Assembly (NCBI GenBank): GCA_947650285.1
Contig: CANTFL010000017.1
Location: 124,001-188,000 of the forward strand
Source of the DNA: Hyaloperonospora brassicae
Lineage: Eukaryota; Oomycota; Peronosporomycetes; Peronosporales; Peronosporaceae
Length of the DNA: 64,000 nucleotides
Direction of reading: 5' to 3'
Notes under the pieces: model-generated
What the model saw: the letters and a program-made list of their open reading frames with translations, nothing else
Databases searched by the model: none
What the model was told of the DNA's origin: nothing
Position numbers and translations under genes: made by a program
In this document: positions 1 to 12,384 of the stretch, one piece after another
Position numbering within the stretch: position 1 is the stretch's first letter
Layout: each line of letters begins with the position of its first letter

Positions 1-602
1 AAGAAACGGCGGAGCAGGGCGACTTTGGCGTGGCCGGAAATTCTTAACAGAATCTTTGAGGGGATGGCGGATCATCGGTGCGACTTGGACATTCTTCTGG
101 ACCCCTTCTTCCGTCACCTGCCTTGAGCTCGCCGAGTGGTATACTGGTGTCCGGGATGTGAGGAGGGGTCGGATCCGGTCGACCTACTGGACGCTCTTCA
201 GCTCTCGGACTCTACGTGGCCATGGCTCTCATAGTACCGACTCACCCCAGAGCCCCACCCAGGGACCAAGGTCGCTCGCCTCCAAAACAAGTTCGTTCCT
301 CCTTCGTAGGATAATCCCTCGAATCAACACATTTTTCGTTATGCGGTTCGTGTGTCCATCGTCACCTACTTGCCTGTTACCCCCATTCTATCTGGCGTAA
401 CGTCGTCTTAGTCTCTCCTGGCTGTCATAACCGTTCGGCCGACGACCCAGCCGACCATCAGATCGACCCGGCCGACCATCAGATCGGCCGGGTCGGCTTA
501 TCAACGGGCAGGCCGACCTATCGACGGGCAGGCCGATCAGCAAACGGCTAGGTCTATCTGGTCGTCTAGGTTCACCCGGCCGACCAGGCCTTCTCCCCAC
601 GA

Positions 603-1058
603 CTAGTCTTCATGGTTCTGCATCACGTCGAAACGGTTATAATTCGTCACTTCGCGTTCAAACTCCCGTAATAAAGCTCCACAATTCAAGTCCACTTCGT
701 CGACCCACGAGGGATCCGCGTGACCCTTCCAACGGATTAAAAATTCACGCCGTTTCCGACCATACCGCGTCTTTTTGTCGACCCGACTCTCCAAAATCTC
801 TTCGACCTCGTACTCACCCTCCTCCAGTTCACGCGTCCAGCTATCTTTGGGCAACAAGCATTCGTCAAAGTCAATCCGATCGGCCTTGTCAACCGTCAAA
901 CGATTATTGGGTCGATCAGGGAACTCCCTGACTCTCTTCATCTTGGACACATGAACAATCGGAAATAGTCTATACTTCGTACCCCTCACCTCCAACCGGA
1001 CAGCATGTTCACCAACTAATTCCAACACTCGAAATGGACCATGCCAAAGGTGAGCCAA
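603..1058 (-). pseudogene. pol: integrase C-terminus with chromodomain, element A
   Basis: An open stretch of 151 codons starts with an integrase C-terminal module (AHLWHGPFRVLELVGEHAVRL, then FPIVHVSKMK) and ends with a chromodomain (YEVEEILESRVDKKTRYG, FLIRWKGHADPSWVDEVDL). The aromatic and WKG positions are retained. Chromodomains steer chromoviral integrases to particular chromatin, so insertion-site targeting is the likely role. The stop is at about 603. Confidence 0.85.
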
Positions 1059-2109
1059 CTTTTTGGCGTATCTCTACTTCACCCGATCTAGGTAGAGCCA
1101 AACTTGGGTACGTGGCTAGACCTTATGGTCGGCCACTTGTTCGTCATGAGCGAGAACCCGGGCTTGACTCGCCGACCGCAGGCACTCTTTTGCCTGTTCC
1201 CTTGCACGCTGATAGTGACTTTGAATGTGGTACCTCCACCTTCGAGCTCTTGCTCCTTTATACTTGGTGTTCACCACTGGTAAAGTCGCTTCTAGAGTGG
1301 TTTTAGCATCCCAGCCGTGGACCAAGTAGAACGGTGTTCACTTCCGCACTCTATCGTTAGCCGTGTTCAGGGCGAACGTCAGCCGTTCAGCGTATTCGTC
1401 CCAATCCTGCTGTGCCAAATCTGAAACGTACATCTTGATAGACCTAGTCAGGGTCTGGATCATTCTTTCCGCAGTTCCATTTGCCTGGGGTCTGTAGGCC
1501 ATAGTCGCACGTTGACGCTGAACCACCATGCGATTAAACGCTCGAAAGAAGTCCGACATAAAACTAGGTACCGGTCATGTCGGATCACCTCGCTTTCCCC
1601 GAAACGTCGAAAAACGCACTCTTCATATCCTTCGGCCACCGTCTGAGCTGTTCGCGAGGCACTTTCCTTGGCCATCACGTACCCCGTAAATAGGTCGACC
1701 CAAATTAATAACTCGGTGTTCCCCTTGTGTGACTTGGGTAATGAGGGGATATTATCCATTGCTATGACTTGGAAAGGGTAGGTCGCCTCGATATTACCTG
1801 GGGTTGTTCCTTGAAGGGCAGGCCCTCCTTTTCCCGTCTCGCAATCCACGCATAGACATACATACCGATGTACACTTCAAAAAAAAACCTCCAGTGACAA
1901 TAACGCCGAATCCGGTAGTAGGTGCGGCCGATCCCTTGGTGGCCACCTTCCAGACAATTGTGGTAATGATGTAATATGTCAGTCTGGAGGGCCTCGGGTA
2001 TTACCAATCGGGCGGTCAATCCTCGGTCGTCCTCATCGGCCTTGTACCCAGGGCAGTACACCAATAGACCTTCTTTACTGACTTCATAATCTCTAGTATC
2101 TTTCTGCAC
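1059..2109 (-). pseudogene. pol: integrase of element A
   Basis: The zinc-binding N-terminal domain is represented near 1860-2109 (HHYHNCLEGGHQGIGRTYYRIRR). The catalytic core is at 1460-1849 (MDNIPSLPKSHKGN, LLIWVDLFTGYVMA) and 1338-1559 (SDFFRAF, YRPQANGTAERM with the catalytic Glu). The C-terminal part with AREQAKECL continues to about 1116. Several frame changes and stops break it. In an intact element this protein inserts the cDNA into the chromosome. Confidence 0.8.
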
Positions 2110-2363
2110 GACTGTGCTGATTCGGCCGACAGGCCGCCCAGATCCCCTTTCAAGTATGCTTTTAATTCCACAATCCAGCTCTACTCCTCCTGAGCCTTCC
2201 GGATGCGTTCCATCCTCAGCTGTTGTATCCCATTCTCTTGCCTCGTGTCACTGGATATCTGAATAGGTGATCTGGATCGGGTCACTGCAAATATTAATGC
2301 TGTCCGACTCGGGTCCCTGGGAACCAACAGCTCCGGCAACCGATTTATTTCTTCCATTTCGGG

Positions 2364-2897
2364 TCACTCTTCCTTCGGTATCGACTCGACCCCTCCTTGC
2401 CTGTGCAACGCTTCACTAGCCAGTTGGTCTGCACTCTGGTTCCAGTCGCGTTTCACGTGAAGTATCTCGTGAGAGGTCCACGCTCGAAGTTTACTCAGAG
2501 CTTTCCCCTTCAATGGGGTTAGTCCTGCAGCCTTACAATCAATTTCGCCACGCATCTGTCGAACGACCAGATTGGAGTCTCCGCAAATAATTGACCGTCG
2601 TCGTTCCAATGGATCCAGCAGCATGCCTTCGTACTCAGCCTTATTCACCGTAGATACCTTAAGATATTTCGAGGCGGCGCTCACTATCGACCATGTAGGT
2701 AAGCTCCATACCACCGCGCTACATGATCCACCTCCTTGTTTCACGCGAGCCGACCCATCGAAACTCATCACATATAATTCTTTATGTCCTTCTACGGTGG
2801 GCGGGGGCAAGTTGACCTTGTGTTTCGCCTGTTTCTTAGGCGCAATGGCCGATACGATCGAGTCCACGCTCTCACGAGGGGTAATACTAGCTGCCAA
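2364..2897 (-). pseudogene. pol: second (archaeal-type) RNase H domain of element A pol
   Basis: A separate open block after the normal RNase H contains MSFDGSARVKQGGGSCSAVV, then an AEYEGML segment, SIICGDSNLVVRQM and a C-terminal WNQSADQLASEAL. The Asp, Glu, Asp, Asp order fits an RNase H1 or archaeal-type RNase H fold, the kind of extra domain known in some plant and oomycete LTR elements. It is thought to improve removal of the RNA template or primer during reverse transcription. The block itself is uninterrupted, unlike its neighbours. Confidence 0.75.
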
Positions 2898-2942
2898 CGC
2901 CCCTAGTACCTGGTCTTCGCCCTTCTTACACTTGACTATCTC

Positions 2943-4297
2943 TTATGTCCACTGAGACAAGAGAGCCGACCAATTCCCCGAACGCCCCTGTAACCCGGAG
3001 GATCTCACCAACCAGGCTAACGTCGAGTGTCTTGTTAATACCTTGAGGGGTCGGGTGACCAACATCGTAAAACAGCTCTCCAGAATTCGTAATAAGGCCA
3101 ACACCTCCTTTTCCACAGTACTGTAATTCAATTCGTTGGCCTTGAGAGTACGGCTCGTAATTGTCACAGGCATAAGAGTACCTTCATGGTTCTGCACCAA
3201 TGCCGCTGATATGGCCCACTCACTCGCATAAACAATTATCACTACTTCTTTCGCAGGGTCGAAGTGTCGTAAAATTGGTGCGGTAGCCATCTTGTTTTTT
3301 AGCATAGCAAAAGCTACTTGAACTCGAGACCACTTCTCATCGACCTCATTCGGGGTCAATTGGTGGTCTGCGTACTTTAGCTTACTACGCCACACGTGAA
3401 AATCTACCTCCCTTAGCTCATACAAAATTGATGCATAGATTGCATAGTCCTCGATGAATCGGCTGTAGTAATTCAAACTTCCGAGGAACGACTGCATGGC
3501 CTTGAGCGTCGATGGTAGCGGTATGTCCACTAGCGCTTGAGATCCTTAGGATGGGCCTCCAGACCGTCACTCGATACCCTGTGACCGAGGTATTCGACCC
3601 TTCGACATCCCCACGTACTCTTGACTGCGCTGATCGATAAATTCCAGTGGTCGCACACGTCCAACAGCCGTTCCACCTTGTCACATAGCACGCTCCAAGA
3701 CTCGGCCGATACCAGTTATTCGTCTATGTACGATCTACGACCCAATATCGAAGGGGCCGACCCTGTATCCGGTTCTCCTGACACAAATAAATCCTCTTGG
3801 CCTTCCGAGTCGGCCCCTGGGGGTATACGCAAGAACCCATACAATGCGTTTTCCAGGAGCAGCTGGTAGATCTGTGGTGCGTTCTTGAGTCCGAACGGCA
3901 TTCTGAGCCACTCGACCAAGCCCAATGGAAAGACAAAAGCTTATATTAATCTTGCCCTTTCCGTCATGCTGACCACCCAGAAACCACTTGCCATATCGAG
4001 AGAGCAATACCACAACGCACTATCCAAATCTTCCAGAAGCTCATTAATCAGTGGCACGGGGTAGACCATAAGTTGCGTTAGGTCGTTCACCAACCGATAG
4101 TCAATGCACAACCTGATGTCGACCCCATTCTTCTTCACGATAATTACTATTGGGCTGGCCCACGGTGAGGTGGATGGCTGAATATTCTTCGCCGACAGTA
4201 GACCCTTGATCAAGTCGGCCAACTTTTCTTTGAACTGGGGGGCCACTTTCCGTACGCGTTGCGCGATCGGCCTAGCGTTCCCACGTCTATATCGCAT
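2943..4297 (-). pseudogene. pol: pol of element A: reverse transcriptase and first RNase H
   Basis: The RT fingers and palm are visible at 3941-4297 (SPWASPIVIIVKKNG, LCIDYRLVN, YCSLDMASGFW) and 3716-3925 (WLRMPFGLKNAPQIYQ). The catalytic YxDD box near 3720 reads YIDE followed by a stop, so the active site is damaged. RT connection and Ty3-type RNase H follow at 2943-3530 (QSFLGSLNYYSRFIEDYA, VIIVYASEWAISAALVQ, YSTVEKEVLALL). The region is split over at least three frames. Confidence 0.8.
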
Positions 4298-4487
4298 ATA
4301 GCACCACGAGCAGCTGGGGGTAAAGCGTTGCCTTTTCCCATTAACAGGTGCCGCTTCTTTCAGATAATTTGCTTCAAACGATCCACTTCCTTAGGCGAGT
4401 TTCCATTCGGATCAGGTATCTGAATATCCTTCAGCTCAATTCCTTCGGGCGAGAGGTCCACCTCTGGTATGACCGCCCATCCCTGGC

Positions 4488-5945
4488 TTATTTCTTCAGC
4501 CCAGAGTTCTCCGCTTTCAAACGTACACACTTAACATCAGCTTGGGTCACATCTTCGTTACTCGCTCTTGCTCCCATGTCACTAACTTCTCCATGTAAGG
4601 TTTCGATGGATCTCATCGGTCCAATGACCGTATGTTCGGTCGGCCGAGTGATCGTGGGTTCGACTGGTTGAATGTATAGGGCTCCGTCCTCGGGAATGTT
4701 ACCTGCCGTTTCTTCGCCTGTTAGTGACCCATCTACTGGCCGCTGTCGAGACGCGACGTTCATAACTGGAGCTACCTCTTTTGACCGCTGTAAAATATGT
4801 CGTGGAGTCTCATACTGGGGTTTATCCACCAGTGGCCCTTCGTCGATCTCCGTCAGGTCTTCCTGATGGTCGTCCTGGTCACAAGTGGCTTCATATGCTA
4901 ACTTCCACCACTCGGCGTGTCTTCGAGAGCCTGCCGTAACGAATCCCAGTGTTCTTGGTATTTGATCCCTCGCCATTACTATACCAATCCTAGTATCCTC
5001 ATGCAGCGTTAGCATTTGTGGGCTGACGTTGGTTACTTTTAAAAATAGACGTCGGCCTACCCCTCGGTTCACCGTGGTGACCCATCGTTCTCCTCTCGTC
5101 ACCCACAGCACCCTTTTTTCTGAGGTCGACACTTTTACAGGTACTTCCACATATTCGCCCACCGATAGCTGTGTAAATTGGCCCAGCCTTATATCAATCA
5201 CTCTGCTACCGTACAACGTTCGCCGGACTGCTAGTTGGACTCGCACTTCATCCGGGAGACAAAGCGCTCCTCCCCCCAGATATAATCGGATACCGGCTGG
5301 GACCATAAAGTCCATACCCAGAATCGCATCTTGGCCCACCATAGGGCCGACCCATACCTTGAAGGTGTACACCAAGTTTCCATTTAAAGTGATCTTGATG
5401 CGGGTGCGTCCTTCTGTAGTGTGTACCGCTTCCCCGATACCCACGCATTCTTGTCTTGCATCTTCGTCGATCTGGCAGCCTACCTTACGAGCAAAGGCGA
5501 TATCCAAAATGGATATCTCGGCACCAGTGTCAAACAACAACTTTGCGCGGTCATTGTTTACCTTCTTAGAGGCCTTGGTCTGCTGAAACCATTTCGAAGG
5601 GGCATGACTTTTCCAGTACCCCCTGGATTCACCTGGTAGCAGGTCCAATTCCATCACTGCATCCCCTCGTGTAAAACCATTAGGATAATCAAGACGAGCA
5701 ACATGAACCACAGGGTAGCTTGCGACCTTCGATATAATTCCGATCTTCTTATCTCTGTGATCTTCCTCGACACATCTTCTCCACGGCGGTACCTGTATCT
5801 CCTTCGGAATCCTTTCCACAAATGCAAACACATGACAATCAGAACGCTCGGCTCGTACCTGATTTAAACCTGGCGAGCGTTCTAATTTAACACCTTCTCC
5901 ACCTTCTCCGGCAACATCCCAGCGTGCTTGGTCGGGTTGTACCAT
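4488..5945 (-). pseudogene. pol: pol of element A: protease and linker
   Basis: A 485-codon open stretch carries an aspartic protease motif (LLFDTGAEISILD), a conserved GMDFMVPAGIRL segment and a long linker before reverse transcriptase. The Asp-Thr-Gly-Ala site is the retropepsin active site that matures the Gag-Pol polyprotein. The frame differs from that of the following RT block, so at least one indel separates them. The homologous block in element B has DSGA at the same point. Confidence 0.8.
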
Positions 5946-8690
5946 TGACGGATCAAGTTATAAAAACTCTTCCATCGGGCACTTCCCGGCTTCGTGGGTC
6001 TCTCCGCACTCCTTGCACACGAACAAGCAACGATCCGTCGGATGGCCTCTCTTTCCACAGCGGTCGCATGTGAGACGCTTCCAGCAATCCAAATCACCAT
6101 GCTTTCTGGATCCACAATGCGCACATCTCGGGTATTGAGCGGTCGGTGGCCCTCGAGGTCCCTGGTCACCTTCTTGGCGATGGTATTGGTCGGCCTCCCG
6201 GGCTGGTCGGCTTCTTGGGCCCCTCGACACAGAGTCCTTCTGGTTTTCCATCGCCATCACATACATTCGTCTTAGGTCACCGTCGTCTCCTGAGCTATCC
6301 GAGCCTGACGCTTCAGAGCTCGATTCTTCCAAGGTCGCCCGGACCGCATGTACCGACCGACGGTTTACCTCCCTTGGTCGGTCTGGGGGCACAGGTGCCT
6401 TTTGGCGGAACTTGCTCGACCCGAATAGTACCTTGCCTCGACGCGCTTCCGTCCTTTGCCTCGCTCTCAACACGTCTTCCAATTCATCCACATCCGCCAA
6501 TAGTAACATCGTGAGCTGGTCTGCCAGTTCTGGGTCATCCAGAGTTTCAATATAGTGCTCGACATGTTCTTTCTGGATCTTGGGCGGCCCGTCTTTAATC
6601 TTGATCTTCGCCCTGAGCCCAATCACGTTCAGTCGGTACAGGTAGTCCATGGATGACTCTTCCGGCCGCTTCTTCGCGTGGTAGTATTGGCGGGAGACTG
6701 GCACTCCCAACCCGCAGCATTGCATCTGGAATTCTTGTGTGACGTCCTTCCAACTGGATCGATTCGAGCGGCCTAGTTGCCGGTACCAATTTTGTGCTGG
6801 TCCAGTCAGCAATCCAACGAAAACCAAACACTTTTCATCGTCAGGTGCTTGGTCCCTCGCAAAAGCCGTTTTGACTGTGGACAGCCACGAACGGGCTCGG
6901 TTTTCGTCTTGGTCTCTTTCGTGAAATTCTTTGAGATCCGATGTCGCTGCAAGCTTGATGCGAGGGATCATGCCGGGTATCTGTCCCGCTGCCGCCGTCG
7001 CAATTCTCGCCGCTGGTCCCTCCAGATCCATATCGTCCGGGTCGTACTCACACGTGCCGACCGATTCCATCTCCACATCTGTCCGAGTTTGTTGGCTTGA
7101 CACTTGCGCTCGGCCCCTTGGTGCTTCTTGAGCTGCGGCCACTTGGGCCCTTTGTATTTCCGCTGCCACTCTTTCATCTTGATGTCCTTGTTGAACCTGT
7201 TGCACCTGTTGTTCTTGTAGAAAACGGGCCATCGCCGCGTCGAAGTATGTCTGTAGGTCACCTACCATATTGGTAGGCACATCCCCCCCAGCATCGTCGC
7301 CACGTAGCGGTGGAACCATTCCGGTATGCCCATGCTGCCTTCCCATTGGGTGAAAATCTACCCTTTCGGGAGTTTGGAAATTCCCCGGGTGGACAGGTGT
7401 CGGCGGATTCTGGACCGGTTGAGTGGCCCTGTCGCTCTGAACGCGAGCCTGTAGCATCGCAGATCCTGCCGGCCCCAGTGGCATCCGGGCACACTGGACG
7501 AGGATGGAGGAGTTACTTGACGACTGCTCCTCCGCGTCATGGTCGGCTGATGGGAGCGGCGGGTGACGTTGCTTACCCATCGGCGGGTCGACCCGTGGTC
7601 GCACTGGTGGTGGGGAGTCGAAGTCGTGAAGGGTCATCAAGCTGTCACGAGACGGCGTCGTCATCGACGGTGTCAGCGGTACGTTGTTGGGTCTGGTAGT
7701 CCCCACCAGGATAGCTAATCGCTTGTGCATCTTGTTTAACAGGCTTGTGATGTTGCCGAACCCTAGGTCGAACAAGGTGTGCGGCTCGAACTGGCCCGCC
7801 ACCATGTTGGTCTCGCGAAGGAGGGTGACTAGCGCTGTGACTGCCTCTGCGACCGTCTGGGGCTGAGGCAGGGGTGACAACGGTCCCCCTAGCTGACCCA
7901 ATAACCGGATGGCGAGGACTTTAGCGACGGGGTCGCTCTCCAGGAGGGCGACCAGCTTTCGGCGGTGGTAGGCCATCGTGATTGCCTCGTCCGACCAGGA
8001 TGGCGGTCCTGTTGGAGCAGGGTCCCTCGACTTGGAATTAGCTGGCGCCTTCGTTTTATCGCGGGTCGGCTTGGACTGGGCGGCCTTGGCGACTTTTGGT
8101 GTCGGAGGCCCTGGCTTACCGTGTTTCACGGTTGGCCGATCTTCTGACTCGGTCGATGGTCCTGAGGTGTCAGAACCCATCGAGTTGGTGTCCCCTGACG
8201 CGTTCATCCTGGCTTTCTGCGGCTTGGACGTGGCGGCCGCTGGGGTTTGTTGTTTTTGGGACAATAGCTGATCGGTTTTCACCGTCAGCTGATGGTCCTC
8301 AGGGGCATGGTAGGTACCATGACCCAGGGCGTCCTCAAAGAGGACGTAGGGAGGGTATTTAGGTTTATCTTCGATAATCTCGACCTTGACCATGTTGACC
8401 GGACCCCTCCCAAGGTCCGGTCGGCTCTTCGACCCTTTGTTTTTGTGTTCGTGTTTCACGGGCGGTCGGTCTTCCCGTGCTTCTTCGGTCTTCTGTTCAA
8501 CCTTGACCTTAGCGTCTTCTTCATCTTGGGACTCGCGGTGAAATCCCGCGTCTTCCGAAGATCCGGGCACGCGCACCATTGTGGTGAATTGGGTCGCCAA
8601 AATCGATTGGCGTGACTCCAAACCGCCCACTGTGCCGGACTGCCGACTTGAGGAGGGGGTACTCCTATTCCGCTTGGATCTTAAACTCAC
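5882..8690 (-). pseudogene. gag: gag polyprotein of element A
   Basis: A long frame of about 910 codons starts at 8690 and ends early at 5958. The N-terminal half is low-complexity and charged. The middle carries a retrotransposon-gag capsid-like region (residues about 590-720, with WYRQL and the ARSWLSTVK stretch), and the C-terminus has cysteine-histidine zinc knuckles (CAHCGSRKHGDLDC and CDRCGKRGHPTDRC, then CKECGETHEAGKC). The last residues of gag continue in a neighbouring frame to a stop at 5882, and that tail (QWYNPTKHAG) matches element B. A one-base slip near 5955 in a T-run therefore truncated this copy. The original gag would have packaged the element RNA into virus-like particles. 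Confidence 0.85.
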
Positions 8691-8880
8691 CTTGTGTACC
8701 CGTCGGCTTGGCGGGTATCACTCTTCGGAGGACGTGGCGATGGAGTTAGATGTCGGTCTTGGTGTGTGTCGACCTTGGGGGCCCCGAGCGGATATGCTTC
8801 AGTCGGGGTCCAGTTAGGGCAGCCACTCGGTCAACTTGGTTGAAAGTGGACTTATAACCAGAGTTCTCAGGGCTAGTAGC

Positions 8881-8979
8881 GCCTGGCCTTTGCTTGTCTC
8901 AGGGGTGTTAACCGCCTGGCCTTTATATGTCTCAGGGGTGTCCACCGCCTGGCCTTTATGTATCCTCTCCCTTACCACT
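8881..8979. repeat. 33-bp tandem repeat, about 3 copies
   Basis: GCCTGGCCTTT followed by GTCTCAGGGGTGT recurs at 8881, 8914 and 8947 (period 33 bp; third copy partial). It sits in the LTR or leader of element A. Confidence 0.85.
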
Positions 8980-9320
8980 AGGGTATGGAGACCGCTTCCT
9001 ATAGCGGGATTGAGTTGGGGGGGGGGTGCTACTCCACGAACCTACAGGCCAATATACTTCCTGGGGTTCTATTTGCACTTGAGTCGTACCAGCACTGTCT
9101 ATTCAACGGGTGGGCCAAATAGATCCCTGGCCCGGAACAGGTTGGTAGACTTACAAGCTTCTTGGCTCACGAGACGTGTGGCTTCGATCGCAAACTGAGT
9201 AGTCTTCAATAATGTCCTATCCTTTAAACTCCTTTACTCTGTACTTGCCTTACGCCTGGACTCACTATGCTGAGTGGTCAGGGACGCTTGATCTTAATAG
9301 TCCGGGTCGGCCGATGGATG

Positions 9321-9556
9321 ATCAGGTCGGCCCTTGGGTGACCGAGGTCGCCTTGATCGGCCGTACCCACCAAAGGGAGACCAGGTCGGCCCTTGGGTGA
9401 CCGAGGTCGCCTTGATCGGCCGTACCCACCAAAGGGTGACCAGGTCGGCCCTTGGGCGGCCGAGGTCGCCTTGATCGACCGTACCCACCAAAGGGTGACC
9501 AGGTAGGCCCTTGGGTGACCGAGGCCGCCTTGGTCGGCCGTACCTACCGACGAGTG
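9321..9556. repeat. 59-bp tandem repeat inside LTR A, about 4 copies
   Basis: A 59-bp unit beginning ACCAGGTCGGCCCTTGGGTG recurs at about 9321, 9380, 9439 and 9498 with few mismatches; the last copy degenerates near 9556. It lies in the outer (U3-like) part of the LTR, where tandem repeats often act as enhancers in LTR elements. The repeats stay open on the minus strand (9278-9697), but no known protein is recognisable there. Confidence 0.85.
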
Positions 9557-10587
9557 GCCCGGTCGACCGACGAGTGGTTGAAAACGATCCGCATTGGTGC
9601 CGCTCTCAACTGCTGGAACCCAACGGCCGCTTCTCCTCTGTGGCTCTTTGGCCTCCAGTCCCTTTCCGATCGCGAGGCCCCTGTCCCTCCGGTCCATCCC
9701 TCCTTGAGTCTACCCTTTCCAGAAAATTCGCTTTACCACATTCCCAACAAACGAAGAAACAAAGCTTCAACCGACAAGGTGTAAGACCCCTACAATAATG
9801 TCAGTGTATGCCGGTGACTCGACACTTCGCGTACCATATAAAATATCAGCCTCTTTAATATGTGCAAATATAAAACTTACACTAATAATGCAAATTTTAT
9901 CCTAAGTCCTTTCTGTTCGCATAGATATCGCGCACATTACGTAATTCAACCACATCGCGGTTTTACGGTAATACCATAGCGATGAGCAGTCGTTAGTGCC
10001 CGAGTTCATCCAATGTCGTGTGGTCTACTTCTCAACCATATCAAACAAAACACTATACAATCATATAAAGGTCAGTCTACAACAATAACAAGCTTAGTAG
10101 AAGGGAAGTAAAGCTTCATATATAAAAAATCAAGTTTTTAATATCTATATGTCTGTATTACTTAGCCTATATCACATAACGACACCTCCATGTAGCTACC
10201 CAATCATCTATATTGCGCGCTTCTAGCAGGTTAGTCGTAGATAACAACCTGTATAAATCAATGAGTGGAGCAGTGTAATCTCTTCTCTTAGTCGGTATCT
10301 TAATAGCAATTCTCCAAGTTTTGAGGTTCAAGTGCAAGCCCAGTTATAGATTAGCCCGACCTCATTTGGATGACTATTTTGCGACGGTTTGACAGATGGG
10401 TAGAAGATAATTTTTTGTGTATTTCATCCTCAGAATTTTGCAAAGCTAAAGAGTAACATATGTACGAGCCACGTGGAGCCACCATGCGATGACAGCGGAT
10501 GAGACGGTTATCATTTACAACTTGACATGGTTATGTTCCGATGGCGTTGAAGATGCGAGTTGTAGTACGACCACGAAGAGTAGTTTA

Positions 10588-10647
10588 CTCTCTCTCTCTC
10601 TCTCTGTGCATATATATATATATATATATAAATAGAGAGAGAGAGAA
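10588..10647. repeat. CT / AT / AG microsatellite with hairpin symmetry
   Basis: A (CT)n run at about 10588-10605 is followed by an (AT)n run at 10618-10631 and a (GA)n run at about 10634-10646. The CT and GA tracts are complementary, so the tract can fold with the AT run at its apex. Confidence 0.85.
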
Positions 10648-11892
10648 CTCGTAATGTGGTCAGCTTTCTCACACGTTTAAGGACACCATAATAGTCAAAA
10701 ATCCATCAAACAAAAATATTTGATCTTCATCCGAAAATCACAATATGTATTTGAAAGCATTATAGGTACAAAAAAATTCAGTCACCCATTTGTGACGTCG
10801 TTGACATGTAACGATCTCACACCGTAACATCTGCGCTCTGTAGGATGCGTAGAAGATCAAGTGTAGAAATATGTGGAAACTAATGTTCTGCGCATCAAAA
10901 ATATATTTTAGTTGGCGGTGCGCCCGAAAAGGTAGATGTGAACTTCATTTTTCTCTCGAACCCCATACTCTTACTTTTATTACGACGCTGTAGTATACGC
11001 AATTACCATTCACCTTGGTAATGAGCTGTCGTTGCAACTCAACTTGGATTCACTGTAGCAGTCGATTTGTCCAAATAGTCGCGCAGGTCCAAGAGTCGTG
11101 ATTTTTTCCATCAAATTCACCTGCTACTTAGAATTTGATAGACAGGATTATTTCTTCGTACGGCATGAGACACCTCCTCAAAACGTAGTTTTTTGTATCA
11201 ACAACGATGATAATGCATTCACCCATTTATTTGATATCCATCAAGGACATATTTACTACAGGATATGAGCCAAGTTTTGCGAGATGGTCGGCAACGAAGG
11301 AACGTACCATTCAAGCCACTTTCGCTACATAAAAGCGATGTACATTGCCAACACCCAAACTTAGAGATCGACTGATACTCTCTGTACCCGCGCATCGTTC
11401 AAAAATGATCGCAAGGCTCCACAACTTGGAAGCAACATATCAGCCATCTCGTTTGTAATTTTAAATCAAATACCGATCCCGACGACCTATCATCCCTATT
11501 CTGTCAGACGATCGCGAGAAATATCAAAGAGACAGCTTGGCAAAATGAATTGATTAGAGCTTTCCGATTGACGTACTGAATTTTTTACCAAGTCCAGCTC
11601 GTAGGTGATGATGCGGATCTGTTTGTTTGAAGCAGCAAGACATTTAAATCATTATCCAGCCCAGTCGACGTAATTATTTAAAGTATAAACGGTTTCAGTG
11701 TAGTGTTACGATTTTCGGCCCAGCTTGTGATGACTCTTAATTTCCGCGACATTTTAAGTGCGTCACCTGCTTCGGACGCAAGGTATCACAATATACTTAT
11801 GCCGGAAATTTCATTATGTCTGAGTCGATTAGTCGTTTCATGCTAGGTACGTGCATGCATGAAGAGGTGTGCTGGGGTGATTGAAGCGACGG

Positions 11893-12384
11893 TTAACGAC
11901 TTAGGGCCTGCCGTACTCTAGCTTCGATCAGCTTCGGCTGCAGGAAACCGCTTGGATGAACATGAGCGATAGAGGGGCAAGACAGAAAACGTAAGGGCAA
12001 GAGAAAATGACACAATCTTTTTATTGTGGGGCTACAGACACTCTCTATGACACTATTACGATTGCCAGCTACCATATCATACGTAAGACGACCGTGAGAG
12101 AGCTTGGATATTGACAGGTTCGTAAGATTGTGTGTAGTCAGTTTTTCCTTAACACATTGTGGCACAAGCGTGGCATCATAGATATTATCTCGTTGATGGA
12201 AGATGAAGCACAACGAGCTTTTTGTGTATCCTCGCTTTTCGGTGGGGAGGTCTGCGATACAGAGTCGGTTAATTTTATTTCTTACATGGTGTGACACCAA
12301 GCGTGAGACATCATAGGTCGGAACCCTCCTTTCCATTGAAGATGATGATAAAATACATATTGTATAGAATATGTTGAGGTGCAT
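11893..12384 (-). CDS. Hypothetical ORF, 163 codons, doubtful
   Basis: This is the only reading frame over 150 codons in the AT-rich island. I recognise no domain, signal peptide or effector motif in it. It has an ATG start and a stop. Codon use is unlike that of the host genes on the right side of the window, and there is no sign of introns. It may be a chance frame or part of an unrecognised mobile element. Confidence that it is a gene is low. Confidence 0.15.
   Translation of the reverse strand: MHLNIFYTICILSSSSMERRVPTYDVSRLVSHHVRNKINRLCIADLPTEKRGYTKSSLCFIFHQRDNIYDATLVPQCVKEKLTTHNLTNLSISKLSHGRLTYDMVAGNRNSVIESVCSPTIKRLCHFLLPLRFLSCPSIAHVHPSGFLQPKLIEARVRQALSR

Larger units (their letters stand above)
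1..9740 (-). mobile_element. Ty3/Gypsy LTR retrotransposon A (chromovirus-like), decayed
   Basis: Reading right to left, the minus strand encodes gag, protease, reverse transcriptase, RNase H, a second RNase H, integrase and a chromodomain, the Ty3/Gypsy order. Frames are broken many times, so this copy is dead as a unit. The right (5') edge is set at 9740 because the minus strand there starts TGTGGTAAAGCGA, the same start as the LTR of element B at 35672 and 19826. No matching 3' LTR was found left of the chromodomain; positions 1-602 hold noncoding tail rich in GGTCGG-type motifs, then unrecognised sequence. The 3' LTR is therefore outside the window, deleted, or too diverged to see. Confidence 0.85.
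8800..9740 (-). repeat. 5' LTR and leader of element A (inner edge uncertain)
   Basis: The outer end at 9740 matches the start of the element B LTR over about 13 nt. The inner boundary is not certain. A possible primer-binding site, minus-strand TGGACCCCGAC, lies at about 8800-8812, between the LTR and the gag start at 8690, but no tRNA could be assigned. The LTR contains two sets of tandem repeats, listed separately. Confidence 0.5.

Noticed and set aside
56..400. 114-codon plus-strand ORF at the window start
   Set aside because: No domain, lies in the noncoding tail of a minus-strand element, and composition is not gene-like.
388..602. 3' LTR of element A
   Set aside because: No match to the 5' LTR start (TGTGGTAAAG) or to 8800-9740 could be found in 1-602.
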